This document shows positions 13,897-27,300 of a DNA stretch of 64,000 bases, one piece after another (within the stretch, counting starts at the first letter, position 1; each line of letters opens with the position of its first letter). The DNA lies in assembly GCF_964204865.1 (NCBI RefSeq), contig NC_135252.1, forward strand, positions 11,119,383 to 11,183,382, read 5' to 3'. This stretch comes from Styela clava. Its lineage: Eukaryota > Chordata > Ascidiacea > Stolidobranchia > Styelidae. A program made the translations under genes and the position numbers. The notes beneath the pieces were generated by a model. It was not told where the DNA came from and made no database searches. It saw only the letters and a list, made by a program, of their open reading frames with translations.

Positions 13897-14704
13897 GCGC
13901 AGCAGAATAAAAGGAGGATAGTGTATGGGAAAAAAATCCAAAATTCTATGTTAATTAATAGGGTATACCGAAACTTCAATCCAAAAGAAGTGCATCATAT
14001 ATATCATCAACTGTCAGGTCATGACATTTCCAGCATAACCTGCTATTATTCCTTAGCACACAAATAAATGAATAACACATGTGATATACTAAACTGGAGT
14101 ATTCCATTATGAAACGGTGATCTAATTACTCGGGAGAAATGGTATTGTGGAATGAATGTGCGTTTGCACAAAATATGCGCGGTATGGGCTCATGCTCATG
14201 TATTTCCAATTATTTGAACGGCACAATCATTCATTAATTACCTTATTGTTTGATATTAAAACCTTTATTAACACGTTATTGCAGAATATTTTCTCTGTTG
14301 GGCGCTACTATTCTTCGAAACGTCTCTTCCTATATACAGCACCATACATTTGATTCAAACGTAGGCATTCAGACATTTGTAGATGTAAGAATTATTACTC
14401 TATTTCAACTTTTGACCGAGTTGTAATGAGAGTTAGTTAGAAAGATGATTGGCTAAAAAATAGCTCTAGACTTGCAATATCATTGTATGGACTATAAAAT
14501 ACTGTTTTACTCTGAACCTATACTGACTTCGTTGCCCGGTTCCAAAGAACTGAAATTCCATTCCACTAGCTGTTTCCCTGACAATAATAATAATATATAT
14601 GTATGCTTTAATTCTTGCTTCAACTTCTATCAATAAAGAATATTTTAATATGATTTAAAGCTAATTTGATGAACGTAATCTACCTACAATGGTATGGAAA
14701 AATT

Positions 14705-14770
14705 TTAAACCAATACTAAGCCCCTGGAATCGAACCAAGGTTGGCTTGTCCAATCCGCGCCGTCCTGTTT
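14705..14770 (-). repeat. tRNA-derived fragment (B-box and T-arm only)
   Basis: On the minus strand an exact B box GGTTCGATTCC (14726-14736) sits within a T-arm-like stem followed by a 3' acceptor-like sequence. No A box or full cloverleaf can be drawn upstream, so this is more likely a tRNA-derived SINE remnant than a tRNA gene. Confidence 0.35.
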
Positions 14771-16680
14771 TTTTGCTTCAGACATATGATAATCTTATAA
14801 CATGTGAATAGCAGAGATAAACCTAGAACGTTAAACACCCAGTGGTCACTTTCCACTCTTCTGTCAGTGTCGAAAAGCTTCACCGTTAGTCAAAATAAAT
14901 AGTCGTTTGCTATCGCCGAAGACACTTGTATATACCCGTTCTATGAGACAAATCGTCAAACAGAGATCGATTAAAAGTAATGTGCCTTTGGACTGTCTCC
15001 TTATTTCCATTTGATTTCCCGCAAAGAGTTGGATTCGAAGAGAGTACACTACAAATAGTTAAATATAAAAACACATATGGTATCCCCAGGCTTATTTCAT
15101 GATTCACGTTTTGGGTTTGGGAAGCTGATCTGTATAATATATAATCTGTATATCTGAATAATATAGGCAATGTATCAGTCAAAAGCGAACATTCACGACT
15201 GCAGAACAGCATCGAAGGTGGCTTACGAGAATCGCGTATCCATATACATGTAGTTGGCCATATTTTATCGCCTCTCTATATTTTGCGTGGCGATTTCAAT
15301 ATCATTGAGTGTCCCGCCTCTGTAGTACCCGAGCTATACATATAAATAGAACTATAGATTGCGCTTCGCTCTCGTTTTGCATAACCAACTGAGGACTTTG
15401 TCGGAATCTTTCCCGTGGAGGTTATTTCTTTTTTACGATATCCACATCAGGCAATCAGGCTCCAAATTATCAACTTGAATATAATTATATTTGAATATCC
15501 AGAAAGTGTGGCATGTACCAGTGCAGATGGTCAGTCAAATATTTGTGATTTTTGTTGGGTGACAAATAGTTTTATGGCAAATAGAAAAATATTTACCACC
15601 CTTTAAATCTGTAAACACTCCCCTAAAATGCATAGCTGACGAGCATATGTATATAGTTGACAAAATTTAAACGCTCTTGATTTTCGTATTGCCATGCTAA
15701 CCGTCATTTTTTGTATGGATCATGTGGTGGAAAGTGTCAGTACTCAGGTCTGTGAGGCCAACCAGGTTTTTCCGAATCGAGCCGCCTCACTGGACCGGTT
15801 TTGATGGATATGTAATCAGGCCTAATGTAATTTCTAACGGTACCATTGAGACACTCTTTATGTATAAGAAAACCAATCTATGGATATCACTTTGATTGTA
15901 TGTTTATCGCCCAGCTAAATGTCAGTTGGGATTTTAATCTGGAGATCTAAGCAATTTTCAACAAATTATTCAAAACTTCTACGGTGACATGTGGTTGTTT
16001 GTATAGCAATAAATGCTTTGATTGACGACTACTAGGCAATCTAGATTATCACAATCACTATGGTGACAAGAAATGATCCAAATGTGGTCAAATGCGTAAG
16101 CAATTTTGATCTGAAATCAGGAATGCCGCAAAGAAGTGTTTCCATCAGTCGATGCTCATGGTCATTTAGTTTTTGCAACGTCTAATTTTGGCATATTCCG
16201 TAATAGTAGATGCAACTAAAATTGAAAGTTTTGCAATAATGTTATAAATCAATGCAAGGGTATTAAATCTAATATGAAAGCGATTTTGCTTATTAAAACT
16301 TCGAATCGTAATTGTTGTGTATTAATTGTTACTCGACATATCCATTGACTATGAGCTTCTATATTTTTTTTAATAAAAATGACGACAAAAACAACGGTAA
16401 CAGTACATGCATTCATTTGCCGCCACCAATTGTTTGTTCTTTGCAAATTCATCGGAATGTATTACACAGATTGATACGTGTTCGCGAGTGCTTATACGTC
16501 TTAGGAATAATTTTTCATTCTTTATCAGGTCTATTTTTTGGTTCATTATGATTTGTTTTTCACTTTGAAATTTTGTGTGAAGACCTCCAAATCAATAAAA
16601 CTTATTTTTGGTGGTTCTGCGATCTCGTTCTCTCGTTCTACGCGAAAGTTGAAAGTTTTGGACCGTACAGTACTGTAGGC

Positions 16681-18073
16681 CAGGGCTTCCCAAACTAGGG
16701 GCCGCGAAACGAATTTTAGGGGCCGCAACGAGAACACCAATTTTACAGTACCTTAAAGTACCTTATATACTGTATTTTTTTCAGACTCTTAATTCGAAAT
16801 ACAATTATTATACAAATAGTGTAAAACAAAGATTTCAAGATTCCGAGTGAATTCATTGTCTTCAATTTTCTTTCGAAAATAACACTTGGGCTTATTTTTG
16901 GAATAGAGAATAATGAGATTTTTTATTATACAAAATATCACAGGTAAGATCAATTTAATCGTTCTTTTTTCCAGTGAAAGTAGAAGATATGGGTTGTTTG
17001 AAAGGTTCACGAATCACGAAATTTTGCAACATCCTAGCAAAATTGAAACGACGCACTTCCACGAGATTGACTCAAAAAAAAGTTGCGCTATCGACTAAGT
17101 CTTTTTTAAAAGCGAGATCTTATATTGGATTTTTTTTTTAAATTCAGGCTTGGTCTTATATTCGGGGAAACACGGTAGAATGATCGCGCTTGCATAACAA
17201 TGCATATTCTGATCGTGAAACCCGGTTTGCATAACAATGACGGCTTTAATCATTGGGTTAACGATTTCCGAAGACGATTTGCTAAGTGCGCCACGAAACA
17301 TATTACACATCATATTTATTCTAAATGTCTTATTGTTTAAAATGACGTGTTATGAATCAAAGTCATTTTGCCGTTCTATGTGTTTACTTTCTGTACGTAG
17401 GGTCTATTGTTACGTAATATAAGAGATACCCCTACATGATGCAATTTCGTATAGGCTGAAGTTTATTCATTTGCTGAACCAAGTTCATCAAACTTGAGTG
17501 ATTTCTGCAGCATTTTAAAGAAAAACCAGGCAGAGATAAAAAAAAGAAACGTTAATTTTTTGTCTTTATTTCTCGGGCCTACATGAATAAAAACCTCAAA
17601 AGACAGTTAGTACATATTAACGATGACAAAATTGTGTTTTGTTTCGAGGCAGTATATTTTTCGTGTAGGTGCGCCATGAGTTTTTTCCCTGATAATTTGG
17701 CGTCGCACAAAATGCTGCTTTTTGCTAAGTTTGATCAATAGGAGTGAACAATTCGAGATAAGGACCATGCCGTCGGTAGCCAGACATCGTAATTCGTCAT
17801 TTAGGCCTGTATAAACAAACATACATTGAGCCTTGCTATGCAGAAAAAAGCATTTGTACCCATTACACTGAATAATCGAGAAACGTTAATCTGAATAAAT
17901 ATGTGCTTGTTTTTGTTAATGAGTAGACATGTTAAAGTTAAGAAGTAGCTGTGCCAATAAAACATCAAAAATGCATAATTCGAACTGTTTGGCATTATTT
18001 AACGTGGACAAGGGACGCGAAAAATTTTAATATATTAAAAGGGGCAGCGAGCTCAAAAGTTTGGGAAGCCCTG
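16681..18073. mobile_element. Non-autonomous hAT-type element, 1.39 kb
   Basis: The termini CAGGGCTTCCCAAACT (left) and their inverted copy at the right end are flanked by a perfect 8-bp target duplication, ctgtaggc (16673-16680 and 18074-18081). There is no intact transposase. A second element is nested inside at about 16768-17176. Confidence 0.85.
16768..17176 (-). mobile_element. Nested degenerate MITE related to the 47324-47713 element
   Basis: The right end reads ATTCGGGGAAACACGGTA. The interior at 16860-16907 (ttcaattttctttcgaaaat) matches the reverse complement of the element at 47324-47713. The left terminus is degenerate (tactgtatttttttcag). It lies inside the 16.7-kb hAT element and is therefore younger than it. 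Confidence 0.55.
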
Positions 18074-18202
18074 CTGTAGGCTATGTAAGGTAAGGTAGAC
18101 TATTGCATAAGGTAAGGTAGACGACTGTTTCGCTTTTGCTTTTGTGTACATACATTTGAGCATCGCTCTTTTGTTTACTTCCAACAAAGATGCATTATAA
18201 GC

Positions 18203-18604
18203 AGGGATTCCATACTGTCTTTATTTTTAAGATTTGTTCTTATTTTTGACTTATTTTTAGCTTGCGTCCTTATTTTTGGCTTGCGTGTCCTTATTTTGTC
18301 TTATTTGGACTTCATAAAGTAAGCTTTGTGTTGTTTGTTTTATCGCCAAAGCTTTTTTTGTGCCACCATAAAAGCAACACAATCTTATTTGGAACACAAA
18401 AAAGCAAGGCACAGATAGGCATGAAGCATTGTTAGTGTGGCGATCCTTAGGTTTTGTCGTGGTGGTGGTTATTTTAGCCTAAATTTAAAAATGAGCAAAA
18501 GTAAGAACGTTTTTCGTGATGAGTACGGGAAAGAATTCAAAGTCAAACGAAGCTTGAGGGGTGAGTGCTTCGCACACCGTGACGTCTGTAATTGTGACTT
18601 ATAA
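18203..18604 (+). mobile_element. 5' relic of a hAT element
   Basis: A hAT-like terminus (CAGGGATTCCATACTGTC) is followed by a degenerate T-rich leader and, at 18491, a short open frame resembling the start of a hAT/BED transposase. No right terminus is identifiable, so the element is truncated. Confidence 0.45.
18491..18604 (+). pseudogene. Truncated hAT transposase N-terminus (BED-finger-like)
   Basis: ATG at 18491 opens a 37-codon frame (FRDEYGKEF..., RSLRGECF..VCNCD) ending at TAA 18602-18604. The pattern resembles the N-terminal zinc-finger region of SCAND3/ZBED-type hAT transposases. The first metal-binding cysteine appears replaced (AHRDVC) and the rest of the protein is missing. Recognition is by eye only. 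Confidence 0.4.
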
Positions 18605-19627
18605 GTTTTTTGATGCATAACGAACAGGATACTAAAACTATATAGCTATATATAATATAACTATATATAAAATAAGAAAATTTAAAATATAATATTTATT
18701 GCATAATTATATTTCTATTTATTTATCTGGCGGAAAACTTAAAAAGAAATTGGCTTTTATATTTAAAATATATAAGAATCATTGCAGCAAATCATAAAAG
18801 AACAGTAGTATTAACTGGTACGTGACCATAATTTTACTTAAACAGAACTTTATATAAAAATATAAAGATTTATATATAAACATAAAATTGCATTTGACGT
18901 ACAAAATATACTTTACAAAAATCGTAATACTGAATTAATAGAAATATATAAAAAAAAAATGGTAGAATCGTCACAATAAAGCTATTGAATACTTCAATGT
19001 AACATTATGCAACTGATATATTTGATTGTGCGGTGAATACTCGATTTAACTTGCTGTTGCTTTAATTGCTGTTGAGCTTATCTAATATACAAAAGCATTA
19101 TCGAAAATCTGGAACGTATTGCTTCTTCATGTTGTCGTTCCTTCAACTTGGATTTAGGCTTCTGTAGATTCATGACGATCATCAGTGCTAGTAAAAATGA
19201 ATAATTTCATGTCTCCGTAAACACAAGGATAATACAAACTTGAGACACACAGTTATATAATTTTATCGCCTTCCCAAATATCGTTGATCTGCGTATTATG
19301 CATGGAGTTTGGAAAATGGTCGCAATAGCTGTACTAGAATCTGAGTGCGTATTATCTATGGGTGCTTATTATACAAGAAGAAATACGGTATTTGGGAATG
19401 ACACATAACACAAGTTAAAAATTTAATGACTGAGCAATAAGAACATATAGCAAATAAGATATCAAGTTTTGCCATACGCCATTCATCATCTTTCATTCAT
19501 CGGGATAAATGAGAAAATTTAGTCGTTAATAAACTTTGTGATCTACAATGAGGGATGAAAAATAGCACATAACAACTCATAATACAAATTGCTTAATAAC
19601 TTCGGGTTCAATTTTTTTAAACATCAC
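18605..19627. other. AT-rich intergenic, downstream of gene 3
   Basis: Long AT-rich stretch directly 3' of the gene 3 stop codon. It probably includes the gene 3 3' UTR. No exon or clear poly(A) site was pinned down. Confidence 0.4.
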
Positions 19628-21348
19628 TTACACAGATATTGTTTCTTTCTCTGAAATGTCATCATCCTCGACGTCGGTTTGACCAGGAATTGATGACATA
19701 GACGTGACAATGGGATTGTCGTAACTGAGAGATAAAAATGATTTAACAAAGTTTAGTGATCACAAAAGTAAGAGCTATTGTTCCCAATACCAGTTCCCAT
19801 AATTTCGTGTGTACCATGGAATTGCTGATCTAATTCAATCGTTCTCGCTTTTATGAGCAATCACTGACATTCATAACCTCTGACCTATTGCGACTTCCGT
19901 ATTCACCGATGCACAAAAAGGTGGAGCCTGTGATTCTTTGCTCTAAAAGTTGACTTTAAATATTTGTTCTTTAAACTAATTTTGCTAATACTTTTATACT
20001 GCAAATCACTACTGTCTTAGACGGGAAGCATATGTTTTAAAATACACCTATTTTCAATTTTCAACCATACTTTACATCCCACTGATCATTAACCGTTGGC
20101 GCAATATTGTTTGAACTGCAAATAGAAAAAGGATATATACAACAATGAGTTGTCCTTTTGTATCGTTTGAATTCTTTTTCATGAAAGAAAACACAGATGT
20201 TTACAAAGCTCGAATATCAATGGTAAATTAAGATTCGCAAAGATGATGTTGTTCAATATTTTATCTTGACGGTTCCCAATGAAGGAAAGAATGTTTTCAG
20301 AGAAAATATTCCATTTGTTTTTTATTCGCGTTTGGTATTACAAATATTTTTTATTTATGAAGCACTATTGTAATGAAAATAAGCGAAGACATTGCTGATG
20401 CTCTTATACTAAAAATCACCACTTTTTCGACTGGAAGCATTTGTTTTAAAATACATCTATTCAAATTTTCAACCTTACCTTGTGCTTGGATTCGTCTGGT
20501 TAATAACCGCTGTTGCTTGGTCATTGTTCGGGCTGTAAATAATAATTATATGTACAATGATCAGTCGTCCTTACATCGATGGATTTTTTTTTTGTGGAAG
20601 AAAAAGTAGATGTTGAATTTACAAATGGTAAATTAGGATTCGCAGAGATGATATTTTTCAATATTCTATGTCAACGTTTGCCAACCGAGAAGAAATTTCT
20701 CCACGAGAGGATTTGAATCTTTTTGATGAATTTGATTTTTTATTGCGTATAATATTTCGAATATTGTCAATTATTCAGAACCATTGTAATGTATATATAA
20801 GCGATTTAAAATATACAAACGTCAGAGTGCAAGTTGCACGTTTCGCAAGCAAATGTCTCATTAAAGATTGAATAACAAATGAAAATGGAGTGTTTATGCG
20901 TAAGTTGGGGGAATTAAGAACTTAAAATAGACTAAGGGAGGAACATAATCTATCTGAAGAGACAAGTGAGAGAAAGCAGACAAAATAGTGAATCGGAGAT
21001 GCATAGCATTCACTTCTGAACCACTGAGATGCAGAAAACAGGGGTTTATAAATGCTTCAAATGTTAACAAGTAAAATATTCCGAATGCTGAAACGTGACA
21101 AAACCCTAATCAAGCTTAATTGAATATGTACCTTATCAATGTGAAAATAGTAGCTAAGAGTCAGGCTTTAAATTTTTCATAATGCTCGGTCGCATTAAAA
21201 TTCAACTATCACTAGTATGTTTTTGAGGTTTCGAATACTTAGTTTCATAAGTAAATGGACTTTTTCCTTTATATATTAAGGGAAGGAATTTTTCAAAAAA
21301 TTCAAGAATAATCATATCAGTTTTATTTCAGAACCACGCGGGGATAAT

Positions 21349-21398
<50 letters not shown>

Positions 21399-24300
21399 TT
21401 TGAGTATAATATTCAATTGTATACTGTTTGTACGAAAATTGTCTCTGAAATATTTGCAAAAATAAGAAAACGCTGGAAAAAGGAGACATTGTCAATAACC
21501 AAAAAACTTTTCAACTTACCCGACCCTGGTTTTTTCTTCACCACTGTGAAAACAAAAAAAGAATATATCGGCCATATATCATGAATGAAAAATAAATATT
21601 TGTTAGTTTAGGATACAACCATTGAAATTTTGCCAAATATATAAAAACGTGAAGCGTTTAACTAATAGAGTTCATTGTTCTCCAGTTTTACCAGACGGTA
21701 ATCAATCAACTGTATCTTTGAGAGTAGTCACAAGCATTCACTTTAATGTATGGTAGTTTTAAAACATGAACAACAACAACAACATAACGAGAATATCGGT
21801 GAGAGACCGAAGACTCATCGATCGAAAGTCAGGGGATTCCCCAAAACAGCGCTCTTACTCCATAGTGACACCTTGTGTCCCACCACTAATTAAATAATAA
21901 CTCGCTAATTATACGACATAATTTATCCAAAATCAATAGACTTCTTGTACAACATATAATGAATACACATGCAAAATCTTGAGCAGATTCAATCTCGCTT
22001 TCGTGAGATATCGCGTGCATCTAACAGACAAACAGACATACAGACAAACCGACAAACAGACAAACAGACAAAGAGACAAACAGACAAAAACCTATCAACA
22101 TATTTACCGAATAAAATCGATAAGTAATAACAAAACGATCCAGTCCAATAATAAACAATGACAAGATTAGCAAATACCTAATTTTTCTCAGCATGGTTTA
22201 TGAGAATAAGTATAATGTTAGTGTTAATAAAGATAGTGGTAAATAGAAAAGTTTTGGATTTAAATTTTAAAGTTAATTAGATATCACGATATGCATTTCA
22301 CTCACCATTTTTTCAGAAGCAAGATTATCAAAATAATCACGACCAGAAACAATACAGTTGTGGTCACAATGAGTCCGACTGGTGAAGAATCATTCTCTGA
22401 CAATATATAGTAGAATGTATATTTAAATATAACGAACAAAATGAAGAATTTTGATATTTGATCAACTGCTGAAGCATTTATAATATTTTTATGCTCTTTG
22501 CCATGCCCGAATCATGACATTTGTCAAACATTATGTCTAATAAAAAAATCTGATTTGATTTTCAATGCAATGTAAGAATAACTTTGTTTCTAAGAAATGA
22601 TACACGTGGACTTGTAATCGTGTTTTGTGAGCCATTCGTTTGAACCAGGGTTACAAAACTTTTTTTTTTCATAGAAGGGCTGGACAAATACGTGAACTCA
22701 CAAATGTGTGTCAGATCAATGGAGCTGTCAGAAGGTTTTTGACAAACTTAAAAAGACGCTAATAAAGTAGCGTATGCTATAAAGTGTTTTTGGCAAATTG
22801 TTTTTGTCAGTGTGAATTGACTATTTAGCCTGTGAACATGTTTATGTCGGTTTCACAAATTTTCCCGGTCCCGAAAAACTTGTCATTTTTGAACATCGTC
22901 ATCAGACGTTGTAGACAATTAAATGAGTGATTTCAATCACATTTTCCTACTGCCAATGGAGGAATGAATACTAATGAGAACTAAAAAACATTTTTATAAT
23001 ATCGACAATTCAACTGTATTTCAGAAAGTGGCCGAGCGTTGACGTTGAAGGCAACTGTTATGACATTCCAAAGTTGGATTACAAGTCGTGGGTTGTATAT
23101 TGTACAAAAAATGAATATCAGCGGAATAAATTTCTGAAACCGTTCTTTTCTTATGAAGACGTGGTTGCGCCCCTGGACGGATACTCGCTTTATAAAAACC
23201 AATGTCAATACGATATTATCATTTGCAATATCCAGTAGCTTATTTCAATAGTAGTAACGTTAGCCCCGTTCAATTCTTTACTTTGTTCATTTCTACGATA
23301 CATGGCAGCAAGTTGGCAGTAGAGAAACAATGACGCTACTGATTCTTTCTTCATAAATCGAACAATGCAATTGAGCAAAAACCGAAAAGTGATCATTATT
23401 TACATAAGCAGATTTCTTCAATTCATCTTTCATATTCGAATTAAGCGAAGTGCGGCGCGCTTGATTCAAACCACAGGACGTAGCTAAGAAACTGTATAGG
23501 TTTTGTTATATATCAATTTGTTTGAGAAACAGTTGAATGTATTTGATTTTTATTGTGATTTTGTTTGATCCGGCAACTTCTAATTTAATTTTATGTATAC
23601 CATGTAAAAAGACATAAACAACCTCACTTCGTATTGCCTGGAAGAACTGCATTTGAAACGATTGCTATCAACGGCACTCGGTACATTACTGATATGCATT
23701 CGAGATCATTACCTTTTAAGTCAATATGGATGTATATTTCGCGTGTTTTTATTCCATCTGCTACAATGGCTGCACATTCGTACACTCCGGACTTCGAATC
23801 CAATACAGATTTCGTAACTGAGAGTACCGACTTCGATTTGTTTCCGGAATCCGGGTATGTTTGATATATTGTGAGCGAGGAATCTTTTTGGATTTGATCA
23901 CCGTCTTTGTACCAGGCTATCTGTTGACTAGTATCACTCGAAGAGCATTCTATTTCTGTTATTGGTAGAGCTCGATCGATCTTTATTGATTTTTCGCTTT
24001 CTGATAGCATTATGACAAAGTGTCCTAAAAATTGTTAATGATTTATAAATGTAGTTATTTATACTGCAAAAATTTTAGTACCTTTTTTTTGCGTGTAGAT
24101 TAAAAGATGTTTCCGAGAGGAAACAGTCTGCCCAATTAAAATTGATAAATTGGTACATTCGGTACTTAACAATCTTCTATATTGAACAATATTGACCCAT
24201 CGCCATTACTCGTATATTCGTTCGTTACTCTTAAAACTACGAACAACAATATATTGATGCATACCTTGGTAATTGATACTCCTAAAATCAGCTGTAGTAC

Positions 24301-27300
24301 TATTGGTAACACTCTTAGTAGTGCCTATACCAGAGACAATGCAAGAATATTCTCCTTTAGGAACAGACTCATCGTGTGACAGAATCAAATTAGACAATAC
24401 AGAAGTAATTGTTCCAGATTGTAGTTGGAAAACATTTGATGATGAATCCGAGGTAATAAGTACGCCGTCTTTATACCACCCTAGCGTTGAAGATGATATA
24501 TTTGGTGCTGAGCAAGTGAATATTGTAGCCGCGCTGTTGGACATCTCATCTATTTCTAAGTTTGTAGATTCTATTGATGAAAAATACACAATGAGCTTAC
24601 TATAGTATAACCGAGCGTTTGAAGTTGATCGGAAAAAATACTACCGATTTAAACAATATTCAATTGGCATTTGACAATATTCAATCGATAACTAATGTAA
24701 TCAGTCTCAATAAACCTTTACAATTTATTTGTAGAGTAGTCTTGATTTTATTGAATTGCGTCCTTCTATAATATATATATCATGATTGAACCATTTTGTC
24801 AACCATAATGACAAAACAAAATAACGAAATTTTTCAAGAGACATCTTAGACTAAACTTTAAAATTTAAAAAAGAAATTAAAACTGAGTATTTTTTGTCGA
24901 TAAGATATAACGATGTGCGGAATTGCCATGAATGACAACTGGACAAGAACTAAATTTATCATATTTATTTTTGCTTCTACTATATATACCCAACATTAGT
25001 AAAAAAAAGATCTTGACACTAACCTCCTGAAAAAACTTCCAGAATGACAATTTTTTCTGTATTGGCATGCGTAGTTCTTTTGCAAATATATTCACCACCA
25101 GCTGACGTTGTTTCCCCCGACCAGCCAGCTGCCTTCGATATAACGAGTGATTGCGAATATTGTTCGGGGCCAATACTTTGATAAACCGGTCTTTCAGAGT
25201 CGGTGTCAATTAATTTGCCATTGGTGTACCAAGAGAGTGTTACATCATCTTCGGAATAGCACGTAATGATGACGTCATGCTCCGGGTATTTGCCGGATAT
25301 TATATTAACCTTGCTTACATCTGGGTCGAGATATAATGAGTAGACTCCTATTGCAACACATGATAAATATTATAAGAATAGTACAATATCATATTCCTTC
25401 GAGCTCTGTGTATCATAAAAAGAGCAAACAAACGATGAGTAGATAAATGAACTTGTTGTAATTTGCAAATAAATCGATGTTACAGAAAAAACATTTTAGC
25501 TGATGACAATAACAGTATCACTTGGAGGGTATTAAATCGATACTTAAACTAAGATTGTAATAAAATGTTAGCTAGTATGCATGAGTATTCAGTCAGAGTC
25601 ACGGTCATCAGCCATCCTTATTTGCAATATGCACAAAATTAATAAGCAGTAAATTATACGAGGTAAGGCTAAAAAGAAACGGGACTGACGTCACAGATTG
25701 CGCAACATGATTACCCATCGGTAATCAACACTTTTGCAGTGTGGCGTAATATGTGTTCTTTGTTTAACAGCTGTTTTGACACAATATCGCAATTATTTTT
25801 GCTTTTCAGGATCCATAAGTGAATGTGATAAATTTTTTGTTGAAAAAAAAATGCTGTGCGAGGTCTGATTGAGTTTTTTTGCGATAGGGGGTTCAATTAA
25901 AGAATGACGACTGAGCAAAGAAGTAACATTAAATTTTGTGTCAAACTTGGGAAAACGGCGACTGAAACTTTGCAGATGTTGCCTGATGTTTATGGAGATT
26001 CTTCCATGTCCAGAACAAGAGTTTTTGAATGGCACAAGCGATTTGTGGAAGGCAGGGAGGATGATCCGAGGTCAGGGAGGCCTTGCACTTCCACTACTGA
26101 TACAAACATCGAAAAGGTTTGGCAGTTGGTTCGCAGTGACCGTCGCTTAACAATTCGCGTCATTGCCAACGGAATGGGGATAGACAAAGAAACGGTCCGC
26201 AACATTTTGGTTGACACTTTGGGAATGCGAAAGGTGTGTGCCAAAATGATGCCAAAGGCTCTTGAGTTGACTGAGGAGCAGAAAGCTCAACGATTGAATG
26301 CATGCCGAGTTGACGTGCATTTTTCCAAGTTTGACACAAAATTTAATGTTAATTCTTTGCTCAATCGAATTGAACCCCCTCAATTGAACCCCCTATCGCC
26401 AAAAAACCCAATCATACCTCGCACAGCATTTTTTTTTCAACAAGAAATTTATCACATTCACTTATGGATCCTGAAAAGCAAAAGTAATTGCGATATTGTG
26501 TCAAAACAGCTGTTAAACAAAGAACACATATTACGCCACACTGCAAAAGTGTTGATTACCAATGGTTAATCGTGTTGCGCAATCTGTGACGTCAGTCCCG
26601 TCTGGTACATGAAAGACTCATATAAATACTCGCTTTTTCAAAAAGAACGCACACCAAAAAATAGCATTAAAGTTGAAATACCATCGTACACTAAATGATT
26701 CTATAGTATTTTACTATCAGGTTAATTAGTATAGCAATCTTTTGACCTTTACCGACTTAACACAAAAGTTATTTCATCTAACAAAATTTGTTTTACATAG
26801 AATGCAGAATGTACACACAAAACCCGATATACAATGTAAATTATTTGTTAATTTGAAATTGTATTAACTATCACTATTCGACCTACCTTTAATTTCAATT
26901 TCAATTCTTTTCTTTTCGTCTACTTTTTGGTTAGCTGCAATGCATTCATATACCCCGCCTTCCGAAAATCCGACATCAATTAGTATGTTCAAAATGGTAG
27001 TTTTCGCTGAAATGTCTTGAAAAACTGACAGACTTTGATCCGTCGGAATAACTTCGCCTTCTTTGTACCAGTAGAGTGGAAGAGACTTAATATCGCTAAG
27101 TATGCATGATATCGATAAATTATTGTCAACACTTTTGTCGAATATAAAATTTTCTTCTGGCGGATATACGAAGAGATGTATGGTCACTGTAATAGAAAAA
27201 TATGACTTTAGATTGTTCGTAAACATTGTATTCTCGTGAATTTATAAATATATGCCCACACGTTACTCCTTACTGACGTTCATAAATGTATGCGTAAACC

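Larger units (their letters stand above)
13815..16672. other. Intergenic between gene 2 and the 16.7-kb hAT element
   Basis: No coding exon chain could be supported on either strand; the longer reading frames lack family motifs and splice partners. A tRNA-type B-box fragment is present at 14726-14736. Confidence 0.4.

Noticed and set aside
14726-14736. tRNA gene
   Set aside because: Only a B box and T-arm are visible. No A box, anticodon arm or full-length fold could be found upstream.
24206-24605. Starting the Ig5 exon of gene 3 at the acceptor near 24607, or a frameshift there
   Set aside because: The upstream acceptor gives an in-frame stop after phase 1 joining. The acceptor at 24570 gives 306 bp, phase 1-1, and the standard domain length.
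25904-26569. A 221-residue mariner transposase as an intact gene
   Set aside because: Only about 140 residues are transposase; the remainder is the inverted right arm. The catalytic domain is missing.
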